From contig CAVXYA010000010.1 in NCBI GenBank assembly GCA_963765955.1, positions 186,001-250,000 of the forward strand: a stretch of DNA of 64,000 bases, written 5' to 3'. Source of the DNA: JAXDMK01 sp963765955 (lineage in GTDB: Bacteria; Actinomycetota; Acidimicrobiia; Acidimicrobiales; AC-14). Position numbers and translations under genes: made by a program. The notes beneath the pieces were generated by a model. That model was not told the DNA's origin and made no database searches. It saw only the letters and a list, made by a program, of their open reading frames with translations. Positions 60,522 through 64,000 of the stretch are shown here, one piece after another. How positions within the stretch are numbered: position 1 is the stretch's first letter; each line of letters begins with the position of its first letter.

Positions 60522-63500
60522 CTACTCCGACGCCGGGCACACCTCGGCGTGGAGCTTCTCGGTCTCGGGCGTGGGCTGGAGCTCGACCTCCTGCAGCTTG
60601 GCCACCAGCCGGCGGTAGGTGGCCTCGGCGTCGTCGGGGCGGGACAGCTTGGCCTGCAGACGCATGATCCGCCGGTAGATCTGCTCGGCGTAGGGGTCGA
60701 CCTCGAGCGCCCGCTGGAGGGCGGACCAGGCGGCCCGGGCGTCGCCCGCCGCCCACCGCCGGTCGCCCAGCCAGACGAGGACGTCGACCATACGCTGGCG
60801 GAGGTCCTCGCGGGGCGTCTCCAGCCAGAACCAGTCGAGGCCGACGAGGAGGTCGCCGTCGTAGTCGGCCACCGCCCGGTCGAGAGCGGCCTGGCGGACG
60901 GAGTCGTCGCGGCTCTGGGCCCCCTCCTTGAGGGCGTGCTGGAGGCTCCAGAGGTCGACGTCGAACACGTCCTCGATGCGGTAGAGGTCGCCGTCGCGGT
61001 CGATGACCTTCAGCTCCTTCTGGCCGGTGGCCTGGCGGAGCTTGGTGCGGAGGTTGCCGAGGGCGGTCCAGAACCACTCCGAGCCCCGGCGGGGGTCGGC
61101 CTCCGGCCACAGGGCCTCGACGGCGTCGTCGAGCGTGGCCCCTTCGGGGTGGAGCAGGTAGAAGGCGAGCAGCTCCCGGGCCTTGGCCCGCAGCCCGCTC
61201 TTGATCTCGGTGCCGTCGACCTCGATGCGGTAGACGCCGAGGAGCTGCACCGCAACCGGTGCGGTGGCGGCCGACGTGGCCGGCACGAACGACTCGTCGT
61301 CGTCGGGCTTGGCCTGCATGTGCTCGCCGTCGGTGCGGGCCGAGGCCAACACCGCCAGCAGCTCGGCAGCCACGTCGGACTCCATCTGGAACAGGCGGGC
61401 GCCGGTGAGGCGCTCGGCCAGGGCGTCGGGCCGGACCTCGGCCACGATCGCCCCCGGGGCCAGGCGCACGTCGCCGGGCCCGTCCACCGCGGACACGGCG
61501 GCGGCGGACGCCACCACCATGGCCGACACGCCGGCCCGGGCACCCTCCCGGAACAGGTTGCGCACCCGCTCGACATCGTCGGGACCCACATCAGCTGCGG
61601 CCAGGACGATCATCGGGAAGTCGGCGTCGGGGTGCTTGGCCCGGTAGGCGCCGGCATCGGGGACGTCGTCGTCGGCCAGCAGTTGCAGCCTGCGGCCCAC
61701 CTCCGCCGCCAGCTCGTCGATGGCCGGGCCGAGGGGGGTCTGCACGAGGCCCGGGAAGGGCGGCACCGTCGGGAGGAGGTCGCCGACGACGACTGCGCCC
61801 ATGGTGGACGGCCCGTGAGAGGCGAGCAGGCCGGTGACCGCGGCCCGGACCACGTCGGCCGCGTGGGGACCGGTGAGCACCAGGCCCATGGTCGACAGAT
61901 CGTGGCCGACCTCCTCGCCGTCGCGCTCGCCGACGATCACGGTGGCCCACCCGGCCACACCCAGGCTGCGGGCGGGTGCGGCAGGGGCCGCGGGCGTGCC
62001 CCGGGCGAAGCGCTCGAGGCGGCGGGTGACGTGGCCGGCGAAGGGGTCGCGGCGGTAGAGGCCGGCCGCGGGCGGCGCCGCCCGGCGACGGCGACGGCGG
62101 CGGAGCCGGGCCCGGCCGAGCGCCTCGGCCACCCCGACGGCGAGCGACGGCCCGACCACCATCCCCGGCAGCACGCAGGCGATGCCGACGGCGATGTCGG
62201 CCGGTGCGGTAGCGGGCGCGGCAACGTCGGGAGCCTCCGCCACGTCGACCGCCACGGGACGGGCCGAGGGGGCGGTGCCGGCGAGGAGTCGTCGGGGGAG
62301 CGGCCTCGGCCGTTCGGGCGGCCGGGCGGTCGTCGACCGCGGGCGCGTGGCAGGGCCGGCGGCGGCGGCGGCGGGCTGGGCGGGACCATTGCGCGATGCC
62401 CCCGGTCCGGCCAAGCCGGATGGGCCGGGGGTCGACTGGCCGGCGGCGGCCGACGCGGGCAGGGCCGACGGGAAGTCCGCATCGACCGCGGTCGAGGGAA
62501 CGGGGGCGGCCGGAGACGGTGACGTGGGGGAGGCCACGTTCGAGGGGAAAGCGGGCGCGCTGGGAGGAGCGGCGGCGGTCTCGGGCGGGGGGGCGGGGCT
62601 GGTGGACGCCGGGGCCGGTGCCGCCGGTGCGATCGGCGCGGCACCGGCCGGGGCGGCCGCGGGCGGGATGGCCTGAGTAGGGGCAGCCGCGGGAGGGGCC
62701 GGGGCGCTCGGGGCCGGGGCGGTAGCGGCCGGGGCGGCGGGAGTCGCCCCGGCAGGCGTCGAGGCGAGACGGGCCGGCGATGGGACCGCGGCGCCGGGCG
62801 AGGTCGGGATCGAACTGGCGGGCGACGCCGCCGGGGCCGCACTCGCAGCGGGCGCCGCCGCGTGCGTCGGCGCCGAGGGGGCGACCGGCCGAGGGGCGAC
62901 AGGGGCCGGCGCGTAAGGCGCTCCGGCACCGCCCGGGGACGCGGCCGCCGGGGAGGCCGGGGCCGGAGGCGGGGACGTGGGGGTCGAGGCCGCGTGGCGC
63001 TCCAGGACCCGCTCGACCGAGGTCTCGACCAGTCGGGGAAAGCGCACCATGAGGTCGTCGCGCAGGGCTCGCAGCCGGGCGTACTCGTCGCGCAGCTCGG
63101 TGGTGCAGCCGTGGATCTCGGCCAGCGCGGCCTGGACCTGGGGCTGGACCACGTCGTTGACCAGCTCCGGCAGGCGGGCGGCGATGGCGGCCCGCAGCTG
63201 GGGGCGGACGGCGTCGGCCACCACGTCGGTGAGCCGGTCCTGGAGGAGGGTCTCGATGCCCTTGAGCGACACCTCGCCCACCTGGTGGGTGACCGCCTCG
63301 GTCACCACCACGGCCAACCGGTCGCCCAGGGAGTGCTCGATGGACTGCAGGCGGGCGGCCTCGTTGCGCAGGGCGGCGGCACAGCCCTCGAGCTCGGCCA
63401 GCGACGTCGTGAGCTCCGCCACCCGGTTCCCGCCCAGCTCGGTGAGCATGGCCCGCTGCTGGGCCACGCTGGCCGCCAGGGCGTGGACCTGGCGCCGGAG

Positions 63501-63590
63501 CGCCTCGAATTCGTCTCGCATCCACACCAGCACCTGGCCACCGGCGTCGCGCGGACGCGGTGCGCCCGGGCGGGGCTCCGTGTCGCTCAC
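60522..63590 (-). CDS. Large SARP/BTAD-type regulator with coiled coil and membrane segment
   Basis: This 1022-residue protein has an N-terminal heptad-rich coiled coil (about 15-190), a long Ala/Pro-rich low-complexity linker (about 195-470) and one likely membrane segment (about 490-515). A Walker-less alpha/beta domain follows (about 540-745). Near 780-870 comes a winged helix (LLGVYRIEVDGTEIKSGLRAKAR), followed by a BTAD helical repeat domain (about 880-1015) typical of SARP activators. A membrane-linked transcription regulator is suggested. The target genes and signal are unknown. The ATG at 63588-63590 and the frame are intact. It has unusual size and domain order for this family. Confidence 0.85.
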   Translation of the reverse strand: MSDTEPRPGAPRPRDAGGQVLVWMRDEFEALRRQVHALAASVAQQRAMLTELGGNRVAELTTSLAELEGCAAALRNEAARLQSIEHSLGDRLAVVVTEAVTHQVGEVSLKGIETLLQDRLTDVVADAVRPQLRAAIAARLPELVNDVVQPQVQAALAEIHGCTTELRDEYARLRALRDDLMVRFPRLVETSVERVLERHAASTPTSPPPAPASPAAASPGGAGAPYAPAPVAPRPVAPSAPTHAAAPAASAAPAASPASSIPTSPGAAVPSPARLASTPAGATPAAPAATAPAPSAPAPPAAAPTQAIPPAAAPAGAAPIAPAAPAPASTSPAPPPETAAAPPSAPAFPSNVASPTSPSPAAPVPSTAVDADFPSALPASAAAGQSTPGPSGLAGPGASRNGPAQPAAAAAGPATRPRSTTARPPERPRPLPRRLLAGTAPSARPVAVDVAEAPDVAAPATAPADIAVGIACVLPGMVVGPSLAVGVAEALGRARLRRRRRRRAAPPAAGLYRRDPFAGHVTRRLERFARGTPAAPAAPARSLGVAGWATVIVGERDGEEVGHDLSTMGLVLTGPHAADVVRAAVTGLLASHGPSTMGAVVVGDLLPTVPPFPGLVQTPLGPAIDELAAEVGRRLQLLADDDVPDAGAYRAKHPDADFPMIVLAAADVGPDDVERVRNLFREGARAGVSAMVVASAAAVSAVDGPGDVRLAPGAIVAEVRPDALAERLTGARLFQMESDVAAELLAVLASARTDGEHMQAKPDDDESFVPATSAATAPVAVQLLGVYRIEVDGTEIKSGLRAKARELLAFYLLHPEGATLDDAVEALWPEADPRRGSEWFWTALGNLRTKLRQATGQKELKVIDRDGDLYRIEDVFDVDLWSLQHALKEGAQSRDDSVRQAALDRAVADYDGDLLVGLDWFWLETPREDLRQRMVDVLVWLGDRRWAAGDARAAWSALQRALEVDPYAEQIYRRIMRLQAKLSRPDDAEATYRRLVAKLQEVELQPTPETEKLHAEVCPASE

Positions 63591-63685
63591 AGATCCGATC
63601 CTATTCGGGTCATCCTTCCCCCGGGTGGCCTCCCCGGTTCAGCAGGCGTTCACACACCCTTGACCGGACGGTACCGTCGACCCGA

Positions 63686-64000
63686 ATGGCGTCCGGTCCC
63701 ACGCTCGAGCGCCGAGTCCGGCTGGTGACGCTGCCGACCCCGTTCGAACCACTTCCCCGGCTGGGCGCGGCCCTGGGAATGGACCCGGGGACGCTCTGGG
63801 TGAAGCGGGACGACGTGAACGGCCTCGGCGGCGGCGGCAACAAGGCCCGCAAGCTCGAGTTCCTGTGCGCCGACGCCGTCGCCCGGGGGTGCGACGTCCT
63901 GGTCACCGGCGGGGGCCAGCAGAGCAACCACGTCCGCATGACGGCGGCCGCCGCCAACCGCCTGGGACTGGGCTGCGTGATCGTCGTCCCCGGCCCCTCC
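63686..64000 (+). CDS. ACC deaminase / D-cysteine desulfhydrase family, N-terminal part (partial)
   Basis: The gene runs off the right edge after 105 codons. It has the family start VTLPTPFEPLPRLGAALG, the WVKRDDVNGLGGGGNKARKLE segment with the PLP-binding lysine, and VTGGGQQSNHVRMTAAAAN, which holds the catalytic residues. The family breaks down 1-aminocyclopropane-1-carboxylate or D-cysteine; the distinction needs C-terminal residues outside the window. The ATG is at 63686-63688. Confidence 0.88.
   Translation, partial: MASGPTLERRVRLVTLPTPFEPLPRLGAALGMDPGTLWVKRDDVNGLGGGGNKARKLEFLCADAVARGCDVLVTGGGQQSNHVRMTAAAANRLGLGCVIVVPGPS

Overview
The window is about 64 kb of very GC-rich DNA. It reads as an actinobacterial chromosome segment, most likely Acidimicrobiia or a near relative. 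That placement is an inference from a split cytochrome b, a Rex-hem gene order, an Rv0500A-like gene beside proC, and abundant GTG/TTG starts. I saw no tRNA, rRNA, CRISPR array, insertion sequence or prophage.

Region 1 (1-24.4 kb) is respiratory. A long minus-strand run encodes a bc-type complex (membrane protein, ferredoxin, split cytochrome b, Rieske, diheme cytochrome c, membrane protein) followed without a large gap by nuoA to nuoN. A DUF222/HNH gene separates nuoN from a second nuoA/nuoB pair that runs off the left edge. A membrane cytochrome c and a menaquinone-reductase-like flavoprotein diverge from the bc promoter.

Region 2 (25.7-40.1 kb) is the tetrapyrrole locus rex-sirC-hemA-hemC-cobA/hemD-hemB-hemL. 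It is interrupted between cobA/hemD and hemB by a block of six genes: a TetR regulator and, divergently, uspA, a membrane protein, a vanadium-dependent haloperoxidase, an unrecognised protein with an internal repeat, and a DyP peroxidase. Candidate Rex operators sit upstream of rex, the bc operon and the second nuoA. This suggests that one NADH/NAD+ sensor links haem supply to the respiratory chain.

Region 3 (40.3-64 kb) is mixed: a secreted CAP protein and a response regulator, a SAM hydrolase, an HTH gene with proC, a GGDEF/EAL protein, carbonic anhydrase, a Clp-N protein, a Phd/VapC pair, a two-gene branched-chain-type ABC transporter plus its binding protein, a Thr-rich surface protein, an SRPBCC protein, a DNA methyltransferase, a PHP protein, a P450, a phosphodiesterase, a large BTAD regulator, and the start of an ACC deaminase/D-cysteine desulfhydrase.

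Two features cut across the whole window. First, many conserved genes are split by single-base frame changes, usually one extra base, with both halves intact; unpolished sequence is the likeliest cause. Second, there are several intergenic palindromes, including a roughly 50-bp element present as a tandem array inside the nuo operon and as one in-frame copy inside the methyltransferase gene.
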